Below the pieces are notes generated by a model, which was not told where the DNA came from, searched no databases, and saw only the letters and a list, made by a program, of their open reading frames with translations. Both the position numbers and the translations under genes were made by a program. From Ophioderma brevispina (Eukaryota; Echinodermata; Ophiuroidea; Amphilepidida; Ophiodermatidae), in assembly GCA_023653785.1 (NCBI GenBank), contig JAMKCH010007110.1:1-64000 (forward strand): a stretch of 64,000 bases of DNA, read 5' to 3'. Shown here in pieces: positions 21,431-34,149 of this stretch (the first letter of the stretch is position 1; each line of letters opens with the position of its first letter).

Positions 21431-24040
21431 GCAATGGGCAGGCATGCTGTTGGGCACGAAAGACGTATTGCAGTTATTCACAAAACTAAAAAAAGGCTTT
21501 TTATTGTGCTCTTGCTGTTTTCATTTGAGCAAGAATGATGACCAAGGATAACATTGCCTTGCATAGGGCCTATTATGCAAGAATTAATATTCCTCGATAT
21601 TAACGTGCAAAACGAAACATAAAAACCCAAAACGCCTATTTAAAGTACTATTTAAATGCTGCAATCCCTAATTAGAGAAAACTAAAAATACGTGCATTAA
21701 ACCTTGACATTCCTCTAGCTTGATTCACACTTTTATTTATTCTTCTTATCCACGGTATGTTATGAAGTGTTTGATGGGTGTATTTATAAATTATTCGTAT
21801 CTTCATCTTTCAATGAACTAGCTGATTTTTGAACGTGGTCGTTTTTACATATATTGCAAAGTTCACCGTACTAAATAGTTCAAACTCATAGAGCTAACTG
21901 TTTAGATTGCTATTAAAAATGAACACAACAACAACAAAATATAGTGGCATTTATTTGTTTGTTGACCATTTTGACATTCTGCACGATGCATGCAAAACAG
22001 GACAGATGGCGTTAAACACTCTATCTTTTCTTATGGAAATGGACGTGCATACAAATTTGCGTGCTTTGTGTGTGTACGTGTGCATGACATCATTTGCTAA
22101 AAGTTAATGTTGAAGTGGTCAATATAGACGGTGCCAATGGTGTCAGGAGAGGGGCAGACCTGTCAACTGCGAATGATTATAATTCTGGACATATTCGAGA
22201 CTAAAAGCTTGACATTCTTTGAAACAATGCTTCATTTTGCTTTCAGGACCCACATTACTGCCCACGTCACCGGGCAGTCATATAGGCTAATGAAACGATT
22301 TCTTGATTTTTTTGTAAACAAATTGGAGATAGGCCTATGTACATGCTCATTGATATTATCTCCTTCTATTGCAAACCTATGGTGGACATCAGAAGGAGCA
22401 GAGGTTCTGAACAGGTGAACATCTAAACAAAGAAGGTTAAGTTTTACTCATTTTCTATTGAAGTCACTCGTAAGGTTTGCCACGGGATGTCTTTCATGCA
22501 TGAATGACTTCGTGTGCATGTTTTTTGATAATCTGGAGAACAAAAAAGCTTAATTTTTTATCGCCTAGCTCAGCAACTGAATTAAAATAATAAATTCTCA
22601 GAACTTAAAATAAGTCGGACCAGAAAATGATATAAACCAAAGATATTTATTACAGTTCACAGTTCTTTAGGGGTATGTGGAAGGGATTCGGTATATGGGT
22701 GATTCCCGATTGATGATCTCCTTTGCTTTTTTCTAAAGACCCTGTATAATAATGGTTACCACATTCGTTCTATTCGTCCTTGAAAGAAAAGCAAAGTTGT
22801 CTTTGTCCCTCCTTGTCAGTCCCCCTCAAGAACTTAGTATGAGCTCTGTTACAACCATATTTTGAGTGCTATTTTATGGTTCAGTTTCTCAATTTGCTGA
22901 TTCTTTGCAGCAGGTAATCATACAGGAGACTACACCAGGATATGAAAAACAGAGTACCTTAAATTACTTGTGATCCAAAAGGACCACTTTTGCCGACTAT
23001 GGACGAACAGATTTCTAAATCCAGAGAGAGCTTTGGTGTTGTATTATTGAAAAACACTCGGTCCACATGACTTTAGGAATAGCGATTTGAATTAGTCGGC
23101 AGGTCACCCAAGTACTGTTATTCACAGTGAAAATTGTTGAACAGGGTCATTTAGCATGAGCCTGTCACCCTTTGCAATGGTGTCAGCAATCATGTGACTT
23201 ATACCTACGTATGACATTCAAAAGGGGGTTAATTTCACACTTTTTTTATTCAGCAAAGGTTGAATTCCGGTACCCGTGTATTAAGCGTGTATTAACAACC
23301 AATATATCAGAAATCCTTCCACTGGGGTGTAATTTGCCATAATGAAATAGTTACCTTGTGGCTCCTCTCAACAGCCAACAAGTTTTGTTAGTACAACAGA
23401 CCACTGTCGAAACTATTGTATCATTTGTTTCGACCTACAAGCGTATGCATATTGCATAAGAAAATCTGACGCCTGCTTGGTGTTTTCATAGCAGCAGATG
23501 ACGCAATATTGAAAGTGGTCCATTGAACTGAGATTGCGATAAATTATATAAGAGAAAGGATAAGTCGTTTATTGTAGCTGTTGTTTCATGTTATACCAGT
23601 GTCAATCAGATTACCAATTTGGACTTGAAGCTGAAGAAATATGTTTGCCACAACACTAGTATGGTTTTAGCTGCCAACAGTTTAATGTAGCTTTGAATGA
23701 AATAGACCAAATGTAATATAATAGATAAACGCAATGGTGTCATGTCATCTTTTATATATCGCACAGTATTGGAGATAACCCCGTTGTAGAAGTACTCAAG
23801 AGAATGTCTAGTATAATTTCGCTCTGGGCAACAGTGTACACAAAATGTATAGTCATGAAAATCATGTGTCGGATATTACCGTTTGCATGGGACAGCAACA
23901 GCATGAAGGTGTATGCAAGTCAGCTAGTCACTAAAGGGTGGCATCCAAATTGAACCGCGGCCAGCCGGCGGTTCTTGACGGCTGAGACGTGTTTCATTAT
24001 TTGGAATAGAAACTGGTTACAACCAGAAAGAACCGGGCAG
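21431..24040. other. Non-coding stretch without recognised features
   Basis: Open frames at 21907-22418 show no domain, splice logic or compositional support. No RNA gene or inverted-repeat element was recognised in this 2.6 kb. Confidence 0.4.
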
Positions 24041-24198
24041 AAGTGCTGTTGTGTAATAGATTAACTGCTGTCAATTTTTTACCGCTCCAGGTAGTCTTAC
24101 GGCATAAGTTCATGCACAGTCATTGTGTGCATGAGTTTTATTCCAAGACTACCTGAACAGGTAAAAATATCACAGCTGTAAATCTATTGTAGAACACC
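24041..24198. repeat. Imperfect hairpin with ~75-bp arms
   Basis: CCAGGTAGTCTTACGGCATA and CATGCACA on the left pair with TGTGCATGAG and CCAAGACTACCTG on the right. Pairing extends outward through TTTTACC/GGTAAAA and AATAGATTAACTGCTGT against ACAGCTGTAAATCTATT. It may be a small MITE; a structured RNA is an alternative. Confidence 0.6.
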
Positions 24199-24359
24199 CC
24201 CCCCCCTAAAGTGACAGCATTGATATTATTTTTTTGTATGTATGTGAATATTAAAGTATATGAGGAAAATCAGACACTTGGACGCCTGCCATCATAACAA
24301 GAAACACTGTCGTAAGTAGGGAGAGGAAGAGATTGTCCCTTGCAAACGGATGGATTTTT

Positions 24360-24565
24360 ACGGTGGTCCAAAAGTGACATAGACCAGTCGTTATAAAAAT
24401 TAACGTCAGTTGCATGTAGTTTGACGAGGTTGTATAAAGTCCACGAAAGGTTTCGATGACCAAAAAATAATCACGACTCTCAGCACAAATTTCATCACTT
24501 TCGCCAAGAATTTCGGGACAAACAAACACCCAAATCAACATTTTTATGTCACTTTTGGACCATTG
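24360..24565. repeat. Short inverted repeat pair GGTCCAAAAGTGACATA
   Basis: GGTCCAAAAGTGACATA near 24365 is mirrored by TATGTCACTTTTGGACC near 24545. The open frame between them (24251-24541, minus) has no recognised motif. It may be the end pair of a decayed MITE. Confidence 0.45.
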
Positions 24566-25343
24566 TATAGATCTTTACAAGAGCTACGGATATGTACTTC
24601 CTAGCTTTGAGAAAACAGAAAGTAAAGAGCGACCAGTAAACCACTGTCATCGCAAACCAATCGCGTAGCATATAATTTATCGTTTTACTATTGAAAATAT
24701 TTGACCCAGTTGATACTAAGTGCCCCTTGTTGTTTCTTGATGTCCCTTGCAATACCTAAAAATCTAGTGCGTGATTAGGACATGCCGCACAACAATTTTT
24801 TTACCACCGTCTTTTCTATATCGGCTTGTTTGATTGATGGACCTAAGTACCTTTGTACCACTTTTTCCACGAGATGTAGTGAATGCAGTTTTCAGGTTAT
24901 TGGTGTTGTTTATGATGATGATTATACTGTTGAATATGTACTATTATGATTAAAATTGAATTTTAGTCGTTTTCTTCTAGATGCATTTTTTTTGGCAACT
25001 TGTGTGTTAATATTATTATTATTATGAGTATTATGAAAATCATTGGAGAACAACTGATGTATTATGATGTTATTTGTTGTGATGTCTGGAGAAAATAAAG
25101 CAAAAAATCCGATGTGCATGCTAGCACTTATAAATTTGTGAGAACTTGTAATTTTGTGCTGTTGAATGTGAATAGCGAGGACAACGCCGGGTGGGCGGCC
25201 ATGGAGGGCAAATTGGGTCATATGAAAACAGTTTAATGTCATACTCATTATTTGTCGAGGCAATATTATTTCAAATATGGTTGGATAATAACTGTAAATT
25301 GTTTTTGTGTCGTCTGCAAGAGGGAACATAGGGATTGCTTTGG

Positions 25344-25404
25344 TAGTGTGTGTGTGTGTGTGTGTGTGCGTGCGTGTGTGTGTGTGTGTGTGTGTCTGTG
25401 TTTG
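25344..25404. repeat. (GT)n microsatellite
   Basis: About 60 bases of alternating TG with a few GCG interruptions. A second, looser GT tract lies at about 27097-27172. Open frames encoding Thr-His or Cys-Val strings are artefacts of the repeat. Confidence 0.95.
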
Positions 25405-25492
25405 TGCAGGTCTGGCAGGTGCCCTGGAGTGACTTTGAGGGCACATGGATTGCTTTGATAGTGCGCGTGTGTGTATCTGTTTGTGTGGCTGT

Positions 25493-25668
25493 GGTCAAAA
25501 TGTGGTAGACGTTTCATATAGAAGTCCCATTGATGCAAATGAGGTATTGCCATTCATTCCGTCAAGCATTACTGCACAAGGTCATACAGCGCATGACGGA
25601 ATCAATTGTAATACCTCATTTGCATCAAAGGGACTTCTATATGAAACGTCTACCCAAAATGTTGACCC
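25493..25668. repeat. Near-perfect hairpin with 60-bp arms
   Basis: GTAGACGTTTCATATAGAAG at 25506 is mirrored by CTTCTATATGAAACGTCTAC ending at 25654. Almost all of the 60-bp arms match around a loop of roughly 29 bp, and weaker pairing extends to 25493 and 25668. It may be a MITE or a source of hairpin RNA. Confidence 0.88.
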
Positions 25669-25799
25669 AAATGTTAACCCTGAACATGCACACAATTTCA
25701 TGTCACTTGCATGTAATGGTACTTGAATAGTGTCCCACCGTTACGTAGTTACGATTGGGGTCAAAGGTTATCTAGAGGCAATTTTCATGACAATTGGTT

Positions 25800-26830
25800 A
25801 CGATGGTCATTGGGTAGTGTCCCGCTTGAAGACCTCATGTGACGTTTGCGGCCAAAAAAAGTCAGAATTATAAAATTGCTTGGTGTATCTCACATATGTC
25901 GATTGATTTTCCTGACACTTGATCCTTGGGTAGTGTCCCACATGTTGGTGACCTCACGTGTTTTGGAGGGTCAAAGATCAAGAATGAACAATTCTGGAAG
26001 TGGCCAGATGTCTCCATGACGTCGTAATATGCAAATTAGGGTCGCCATTAGCTAAAAATACACTTTTCGATGTATATCTCAACCAATACTGTTGATAAAT
26101 GAACAAATAAGATGGCTGGACCTGTGTTTTGAGGGTCAAAGATCAATTTTGAAAATTACCAGATCTTTCCATGATGACATAATATGCAAATTGGGGTTGC
26201 CATTAGCTAAAAATCCATATTTGGGTATATCTTGGCCAATATTTCACATACCTGCCCACATAAGATGACGACACCTATGTTTTGATAGTCGAGGATAATT
26301 TAAAAGGTACTCATAATTTATGTTCATGTGTCACTAACATGTTCACCTACAAATACTAAGAATATGCAAATTACGGCCTTCAATGTCGATAGTCTCATTT
26401 CTGGGGTAATTGTAAGAAACTTTGTTGGCCAAGTAAATTTAGACTTGCACATCTATACTTAATACTCTAGCGTGATGGAGTTAAAAGCAATCCAGATCCG
26501 AATAAGCCTTATAACATTTCTTTTAAATTCAAGGTATCCAATGATACAAGACTAATGCGAGATACTGTGTTGTTATCATGCCGAAAAGAAACGGTGAAGG
26601 ACAGAACTCTACAGTCTCCAATGACTCTCTGCCAACATGCAGGTGTGATATCCATGTTGTATCATGGTAGTTTTACACTCTCAGTAAATTTAAAGGAACT
26701 GCAGGAGAAAAATTTACTTGGCCAAAGACAAGATTATCAACATTTAGACTTACAAATCTGTACTCATTAAATACTTTTAAAAAGCATTAAGCATTTTCTC
26801 TTTAATTCAATGTGTGCAATAATTAAAGAC
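25800..26830 (+). mobile_element. Left arm of a ~3.7-kb inverted-repeat element
   Basis: The arm is mirrored by 28625-29510. Shared stretches include TGTGTTGTTATCATGCCGAAA, the CCAATGACTCTCTGCCAACA block and the GCATTAAGCA loop-proximal end. Inside the arm, a ~150-bp sub-repeat with GCAAATT(A/G)GGGT(C/T)GCCATTAGC occurs at least twice. Ends carry GGGACAC/GTGTCCC words. Confidence 0.8.
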
Positions 26831-28624
26831 TAATGTAACACTTTGACAGTGACATGTTGTAATCAAACCAAAAAGAAAACGTCCGGAAAACGTGAAGAAA
26901 TGGATTCTTCGGTCTTCGACGCATCCGTCATGTGCTATCCATATCGTAGCATAAAATCAAGGAGGCAAATAGAACGACTATGTTCGTATGCCAGCCGCCA
27001 ACCAGAAAGCATTTGTTACAGTCTTGTAGGACATTGGATCTCATATCTTCAAACAGAGTGAGATCTTGCCGTTATCTTTGTTACCCTTGCTTTTGTGTGT
27101 GTATGTGTGTGTGTGTGTGCGTGCTCTTGTAAGTATGTGTGTGTGTGTGTTTATGTGTTGTGTGTGTGTGTATCTGGGGGGACTCTGCAATGAACACTAT
27201 CGCTCTGGACCTGCTGAACGCCTATAGAAGGCGGTATCAGAAAAAGGACCATGAAAGACAATTATCTCCATTTACCAAGGTAGATCACCACAACTGCAGT
27301 TGTCGTTTTTGGAATAACTGTTTTCAGAGCTATGTGCACACGCTTACACTCCTGGAAACATGGACATGTGTCAAGGTGTTGCTCTCCTTCGTCGCGATAT
27401 TTTGCAGGCTTTCAGTGAGTCCATAGACCCTCGAGTTATGATTTCCTGGATGGGGAGTCCCAGTTGCAGAGATGAAGGCTCCTAATCCAGGCACGGGCAT
27501 CTTGCCTTGCTGCCAATAAACCTGATAAAAGCCATACAAAATATTATTGCATATGGTAGTATATATAGATCGTGTCATTCTCAAAAAAAGGTGTGAATGA
27601 TGATCCATGCATCAGGAAACTTTGGGCCAATGCGCATGGAGGGAAATGGTGGGGGAATTTCTGGTGTGTTGTCTTTCAAGCTAAGCTGACCCAGCAACTT
27701 ATCTACCCCCGGCAGAATTATTGTCTTATGACTTTCGACTCCGTTTGCACTTCCTGTATCGTGATCCCTACAGCACTGTTGATAATGTTGCTGCCATGGA
27801 CATTAGTAGAGATTTATTCAAGTTATCCATTTTCCAAGTGGAATATGATGTTGTTTTCTGTCATAATTTGAGGTCTATGTTGAGGCCTATGTTGATTCTT
27901 TGACCAGGGCCTTGGCCAGGGCTGTCTTTAACTCAAAACAAAATCATAAACTGTCAGAGTGGCCAAACCGGTGCAGAATTTAGGAACATATATATCTGAG
28001 ACTGATTTCATTGTCCCTCTGGCACTGCACGGTACAGGTCTTGCCCATAAATGTTTAAATTTTGCGCTTATCTCTAAGTCATCTTTACAAGCTATTACTA
28101 TCCAGAGGAACCGGATATGGTCAGCAGGTATGAATTTCTCAGACGCCAGCTCCATGTCGTCGACTGTGTTAGAGGCCAAGGAAGGTCTATGGACTCATAG
28201 AAAGCCTGCTGAATATTACGAAGGAGAGCGACATCTTGACACTCGATAAAGTTGAACCAGACCCATTTTCTGGGCCCGTGACTCTCTTTGCTCCCTTTGC
28301 TCTTCCAAGATGAGTAGACTTGAGGGTGCTTTGTGAGTAACGCCTTTAATCTCTACTTTGTCACGGAAAATAAATTCTGGTGGGAAGATGGGTCCACCGG
28401 AAGACAATCTACGAGGGGGGGGGGCGATGCCTCTGTGAAGTCGATACTTCCGGTTGTGTATCATCTCTCAGCAGACGATGATATCCAACTCGTTCAAGAT
28501 CAGAGTTTTTTGCTGATCACAGTTGGGTATCTGATCACAGACTGATAGCATGCGATATGGGGACTTATATGATTGTCGGAGATGTTACTCCATATGAAGC
28601 TGCTCCAATCTTTATCCTGCAGTT
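26831..28624. mobile_element. Centre of the inverted-repeat element, decayed ORFs
   Basis: This loop contains several open frames with ordinary amino-acid composition (26843-27061, 27181-27426, 27721-27903, 27959-28249 plus; 27330-27608, 27928-28179, 28216-28464 minus). I recognise none of them. A stretch around 27345-27440 (plus) and around 28170-28240 (minus) share TTGCTCTCCTTCGT and GAGTCCATAGACC, so fragments of one sequence sit in both orientations. This fits a rearranged, once-coding transposon core, but no transposase motif is identifiable. Confidence 0.45.
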
Positions 28625-29510
28625 CCTTTAAATTACTGAGGGTGTAAAACTACTACGATGCTTAATGCTTTTTAAAAGTATTTAATGAGTACAGATTTGT
28701 AAGTCTAAATGTTGATAATCTTGTTTTGGGATGATTTTAGAAACGTCTTTGCCCAATTAAATTTTTCTCCTGTAGTTCCTTTAAATATACTGAGGTTTAA
28801 AACTACCATGATACAATATGGACATCACACTTGCATGTTGGCAGAGAGTCATTGGAGACTGTAGAGTTCTGTTCTTCACGTTTGCTTTCGGCATGATAAC
28901 AACACAGTATCTTAGTCTCGCATTAGTCTTCATGTATCATTCCATACCTTGAATTTAAGAGAAATGTTACAAGTATTATGTATAGAAGTCTAAATTTACT
29001 TGGCCAGCAACGTTTCTCATTATTACCCACAAAACGAGACTATCGACATTGAAGGCCCTAATTTGCATAGTCTTAGTGTTTTCAGGTGAACATGATCATG
29101 ACAAATAAACGAGTGCCTTTTAAATTATCCTCGACCCTAAAAACATAGGTCTCGTCATCTTATGTGGACAGGTATGTGGAATATTGGCCACAATATGCCC
29201 AAATATGGATCTTTGACCCTCAAAACATAGGTCCAGTCACCTTATTTGTTCATTTATTAACAGTATTGGTTGAGATATACCGAAAATTGTATTTTAGCTA
29301 ATGGCGACCCTAATTTGCATATTACGTCATCATGGGGACATCTGGTAATTTTCAAAATGGTTCCATCTTGATCTTTGACCCTCGAAATATAGGTCCAGTC
29401 ACCTGATTGGTTCATTTATCAACAGTATTGGCTGAGATTTATCGAATTTATTTTCTGTAATGGCGATACTAATTTGCATAAATTTGCATAAAAATGATAC
29501 GTGGGACACT
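28625..29510 (-). mobile_element. Right arm of the ~3.7-kb inverted-repeat element
   Basis: Reverse complement of the left arm, with moderate divergence and some indels. It contains repeated CATAGGTCCAGTCACC and CTAATTTGCAT words that correspond to the sub-repeats of the left arm. Confidence 0.8.
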
Positions 29511-31448
29511 TTTTGATTTTTTAACATAGCTAATCGTTTTCTACGCATTTTTTTATGATATAGTGACATTGATTAGAAATTTATTTCAGGGGGGTGCACG
29601 AACACCCCTTCTACCCACTAGACTAATACAATTTTAGTACTAAACTATATCCGTAACGTCCCAAGAAAATCTGACGACCATCGCAAAAAAGGGATGTAGC
29701 GTTATTTTTCTTGTTAAATCTAGGGTCAATTTTTTCTCTAGGGGTCCGCTCCGTGATTTTTTCAAAAGTGCATTTAAACGCAGTTAAGGGACGTTAATTA
29801 TCCATAAAATACACCAAAGAGTTCTTAGAGTACAACATGAATTTGTCATCAACATTAGTAGCCATCTTGATATTCATAATAGTCGCCATCATAGAAAACT
29901 AATCATTCTAAATATTGTAAATATTCCAAATACTGTAAATGTTGCATTCTGTTTACTAAAGGTATGGAATTACTCGACTTGTGCAACCTAAGTATTAAAA
30001 TGGCAGACTAATTAGCTATTGTAGCAATATCAGAATTACCATCATCAAACACTAACTCAAAATGGCCGTCATATATGTGAGAATAATATATATAAAAGGG
30101 CAGTAAAAACCACCTTTCTTCTCAAGCAATTTTTTTAAAGGGACAGGGAAATATTGAAATATACTGAAATTGAACCTTTTATATTGCATGAAATTTGTCT
30201 TAGTTTGACATGTATGTCGGCTCATGGCATTGACATAATTACCAGCATTCATTGACTTCTAGCAGAAGGCTCCCCGCCGGATTTGTATTTTTTTCGGAGG
30301 AGGGGTCATTTGCGGTTATTACTCTTATTAATTCTGTTATGACGTCTCGTAGACGTCAAAGGTCAGAAATGCCTTTTAAACACAAACAAATGAGCCTTGT
30401 GCACAATTGATCTGAATTTCATAATATAACACAGATTTAATGATTTTTAATTGGTTTGGTTCAAGAATTTGGTATGTCCAAAAACAATATTACATATATT
30501 AAAATTACACACAATTAGTTAAGATATGATACTTAGATTTCACTAGTGTCCAGTGTTAAAGCGTTGCAGTTCAACGATGATATGTCCTCACAGCGAAGAC
30601 TCAAAATTGACAGCATGCAAAGTCACACTTATAAATCAGGTAATATTGCATGGGAATCTTCTGAGTCTTGAAGGTAATTTTGTCCATCAGTTCAAGACGA
30701 CGGAGTTAAATAAGTCCCTCGACGACACTAATATTCCACAGTATATCAGTCCAAGATAATCACCACGCGTTTCTATCTGTCCATAATTTGGAATCCTATT
30801 TTGATTCCCAGCACTTTTGGCTTCAAAGACGACAGTAGAATAATTACAGCGACTTCGCACACATGGAATTATAAATCCTGGCACTAGGTACTTTACAGGT
30901 CTGCTACTCATTGCAGATTAAAACTAGCTATAACTTCTAGCTACTTGTTACTGGTGGCTGCTGGCAAATCTAACCTCTCCAAACCCTCCATTATATATTG
31001 ATTTCACAAAGTTCCCAAGTCTTAAAATAGATATTACCACAGCATCATGCATAAACATAACCTTGCACTAGCTGACCAATTGGATTTCGCATAAATTACA
31101 TCATCTGCTTTGCATCACTTCACATTTATAACATCATGGGGGAATCCCCAAATTTTGCAATATGTTTTTCTTAAAGCATAAACAAGTTGACTCAGTTTCT
31201 ATGTTTAGCATTCCGGGGAATCCCACACACCTCTTGCTTGATGTAAATAACAGGTGTATTTGCACAAACAACACAAGGGGAATTCCCCTTCTCTTGCACA
31301 ATCTATCTAGTAAATAACACCTTGTCTGATCTCAATATAGCAAAAGGGGATTTCCATAATAAATAAAGTGCTTTTCCATGAGAAACCTTTTCTCAAATAA
31401 AATTGAAAATCAAATTAATATTTTTAATCACAAAAATGGAGGCTACAT
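29511..31448. other. AT-rich non-coding stretch
   Basis: No supported gene, RNA or transposon terminus. Open frames at 30052-30252 and 30553-30911 lack motifs. Confidence 0.4.
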
Positions 31449-32012
31449 CTGGCACAAAAAGTATCTCGGCATGTTTTTCGATCAGTATTGTGCCAAAGTC
31501 AGACCATTTTGAAAGTTTCCGAAATATACACTTTGTTGCCTCGGTCTTGCTTTTTCATTTAACAACTCGCTGGTAAAAAAGCGTGCAAAGATGGCTGAGA
31601 TAGAGCGTCCGAAAGACGCAAACCCCCCAAACCAGAAGTTGCAGTTTTTGGATTTTTCAATGGTCACTATATGGTACAACGCAATAATACGTGTGTATTG
31701 ATTTTACACAAAGAGGTTTTCCGACTGAGTGAGCGAGGAAGCCTACTTGCAATATTGATTGTGGTCCGCGTGTTCGTGTCCCAGTACACTGCAATGCCCA
31801 TTGAAAAATCCAAAAACTGTAACTTTTGTTTTTGGGGGTTTGTGTCTTTCGGACGTTCTATCTCAGCCATTTCTGCACGCTTTTTTACAAGCCAGGTATT
31901 AAATGAAAGAGCAAGACCTAGACAATAAAATGTTTATTTCGAAAACTTTCAAAATGGTCTGACTTTGGCACAATACTGATCGAAAATCATGCCGAGATAC
32001 TTTTTGTGCCAG
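31449..32012. mobile_element. 564-bp fold-back element with ~225-bp arms
   Basis: The left end CTGGCACAAAAAGTATCTCG is mirrored exactly at the right, and the arms (31449-31675 and 31790-32012) match throughout with scattered substitutions. A spacer of about 115 bp separates them. Mirrored open frames in the arms are a consequence of the symmetry. No target duplication could be defined. Confidence 0.88.
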
Positions 32013-32595
32013 GTGTATATAACAATGTATACACAAATGTTGTTGTCCTTTACATGATTGTTTAATTCTGGTTCGGTCCCTCAGTTTCTACTTAAGCAAA
32101 TATTGATCTAGTAATCGCTAAAATGAACAGCCTTTGGCTTCACACATTGATAATGAAGTTGTTCTTTTGCCAATACAAATTTTAATTCACGGTTAATTTG
32201 AAGAGAGGGAAAACAACTCCGAATCCATTGGATGGAAGAGTGATCTAGCTTAGTGACGAAGGGCTTATTATTCAAGCGCTAAATGCCATCATAACAACAA
32301 AGGTAGGAATTATCAAAGAACTATTTATATTATTATTTCAACAACAGAAGAAAATGTTGATAATAAAAATTGTAATGAATGTTAAATGTAAATGATAGAT
32401 TACGCCTATTTTCTCTGTTTTAACTCAGTGGGCAGCTGGAAGATAAAATGGCCTTTAATGCTGTAATTATATTATTATGACAGTTTTAATGATGGAGATG
32501 AACAAATATCTAGGTGGGCTTCTTTATGTTCGTTTTTATTATTGTGTCGTAGAGTGAAATCATTTTGAAGTAGTTTTGTCGGGTTTGTTTAGGCG
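32013..32595. other. Non-coding spacer
   Basis: AT-rich sequence between two inverted-repeat elements; nothing recognised. A motif close to TTAATGATGGAGATGAACAA resembles the 37.2-kb region, hinting at an old dispersed repeat. Confidence 0.35.
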
Positions 32596-32763
32596 AACCG
32601 GTGTGGCAGGAGATATAGTCCTCCGGACTCATAGTCCACCTGCTACGGTAAAGAATAGGGTACTCGATTCAGGCGACTCTTCACGCAACATTAGATTCAC
32701 GTGTTGTCGTCTATGGAGCCCGGACTATGGCTCAGGGGCACTATATCTCCTTTTACACCGGTT
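32596..32763. mobile_element. 168-bp hairpin MITE, ends AACCGGTGT
   Basis: AACCGGTGT, AGGAGATATAGT and ATAGTCC on the left are mirrored by GGACTAT, ACTATATCTCCT and ACACCGGTT on the right, in the correct order for a single imperfect stem. No target duplication is evident. Confidence 0.7.
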
Positions 32764-33718
32764 AGTTTACATTTCTCGTTTCCAATATTATTGTTCCCGA
32801 TGTTTTTTAAGAAGTATATAAAACATGAATGACGAGTTGTTCCATGTGCGTTGTGTGTACAGAGGCGCCGTTTTTCAAACTTGCAATGCCTTACCCAATT
32901 CCAACTGTTAATGACACTATCAGTGATTCACTCGAAATATTCAAAATATTTGAAATTTGCAGAAAATACAGGGTGTCCACAAAAAAATGGTGCAAGATGA
33001 AAGCGCCCTCGTTGGAGGTGAAGAAATTTAAATAGTTACGTAATATTTACATCATATCACAAGTGAAGTTTTGGCTTTTGAATACCGTTTACATCATCCG
33101 ATTTGGTTGCTGCAATCCAGCGATACCAATTGTGCCACTTTTCATAGAATGCATACAAAGTAGGAGCATATTGTTGATAGGTTGATAGGGCTTATTGATT
33201 TTTAAATACTTTACTTCAGAGCTGCAAAGTCTCTGCACATCGAAAGATTTCCATTATTATATAAATAGTCATGTGAAGTTCCTTCTCCAAAACTCATAAA
33301 ATGTGTATTATTTTTTGCAAGATAGACATTATCAAACAATAATTACTGCATGTTTCCAATTGAGTGCGCTCTATTTTGAAGTTCTTAACTTATTTAACAA
33401 GAACAAAGATCAAGAATTATAATTGTGTGATGGATGAATTCTTTCAAATCAATAATGTGTCCTATCAACATGCTTGATTCGATTGTGTTATGTTATCCCT
33501 TTCTGTGAAATGTGGCACAATTGGTATTTCACCCTCCCTTAAAATATTAGCCGTATCTCTGGATTACAACAACCAAATCGTATGCTGTAAATGGTATTTA
33601 AAAGCCAAGATTTCGTTAATGACACGATGCAAATATCACGTCACTATTGTATTTCTTTCACTTCTAACGAGGGTGCTTTTGCCTTGCACCATTTTTTGTG
33701 TAGCTTATAATTGAAGAA

Positions 33719-33995
33719 CAGGTCTGTAAAATTCTCTTAAGTTATCTTTTTCAACTGAAAACTTAACAGCAAAGGAATAAACTGGCAATGCTTAAAGATA
33801 TGAATCTCCATTCAATTACGTGTTGTGGTTAGTGTCCGTACGGACAGTAATAAGTGAAATGTATGATGTTGTCCTTATTAGGTTGCTTTCATACTTATCA
33901 CTTGTAGGCTATACTTGTTACAGAAATACACAAATCTCATTTTTATGATTTTGTCGATTTTCTGATTCAGCAAATCACTGATAATGCCTTTAAGC
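33719..33995. repeat. Dispersed repeat, copy 1 (pair with 34671-34930)
   Basis: Shared words include AAGATATGAATCTC, TTACGTGTTGT and GTGTCCG-ACGGACAGTAAT, ending in AAATCACTGATA-TGCCTTTAA. The divergence suggests two independent, old insertions of one family. Its terminus TTAAAGGCA--ATCAGTGATTT is also echoed at about 11912. Confidence 0.7.
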
Positions 33996-34149
33996 TGAGA
34001 ACTCTTTTCTTTAATACAAACATTGTGAAATTTCTAATTTCCTATAGGAGCAAATAGGAAATTCAGCCTATGTTTTCTATTGATATATAAACATATACAA
34101 TATACCTTTTGTTTTAATTTGAAGTTATTTCTGTAGCTTCAACTGAGTA

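Noticed and set aside
25252..25553. ORFs with Thr-His or Cys-Val runs
   Set aside because: Produced by the GT microsatellite.
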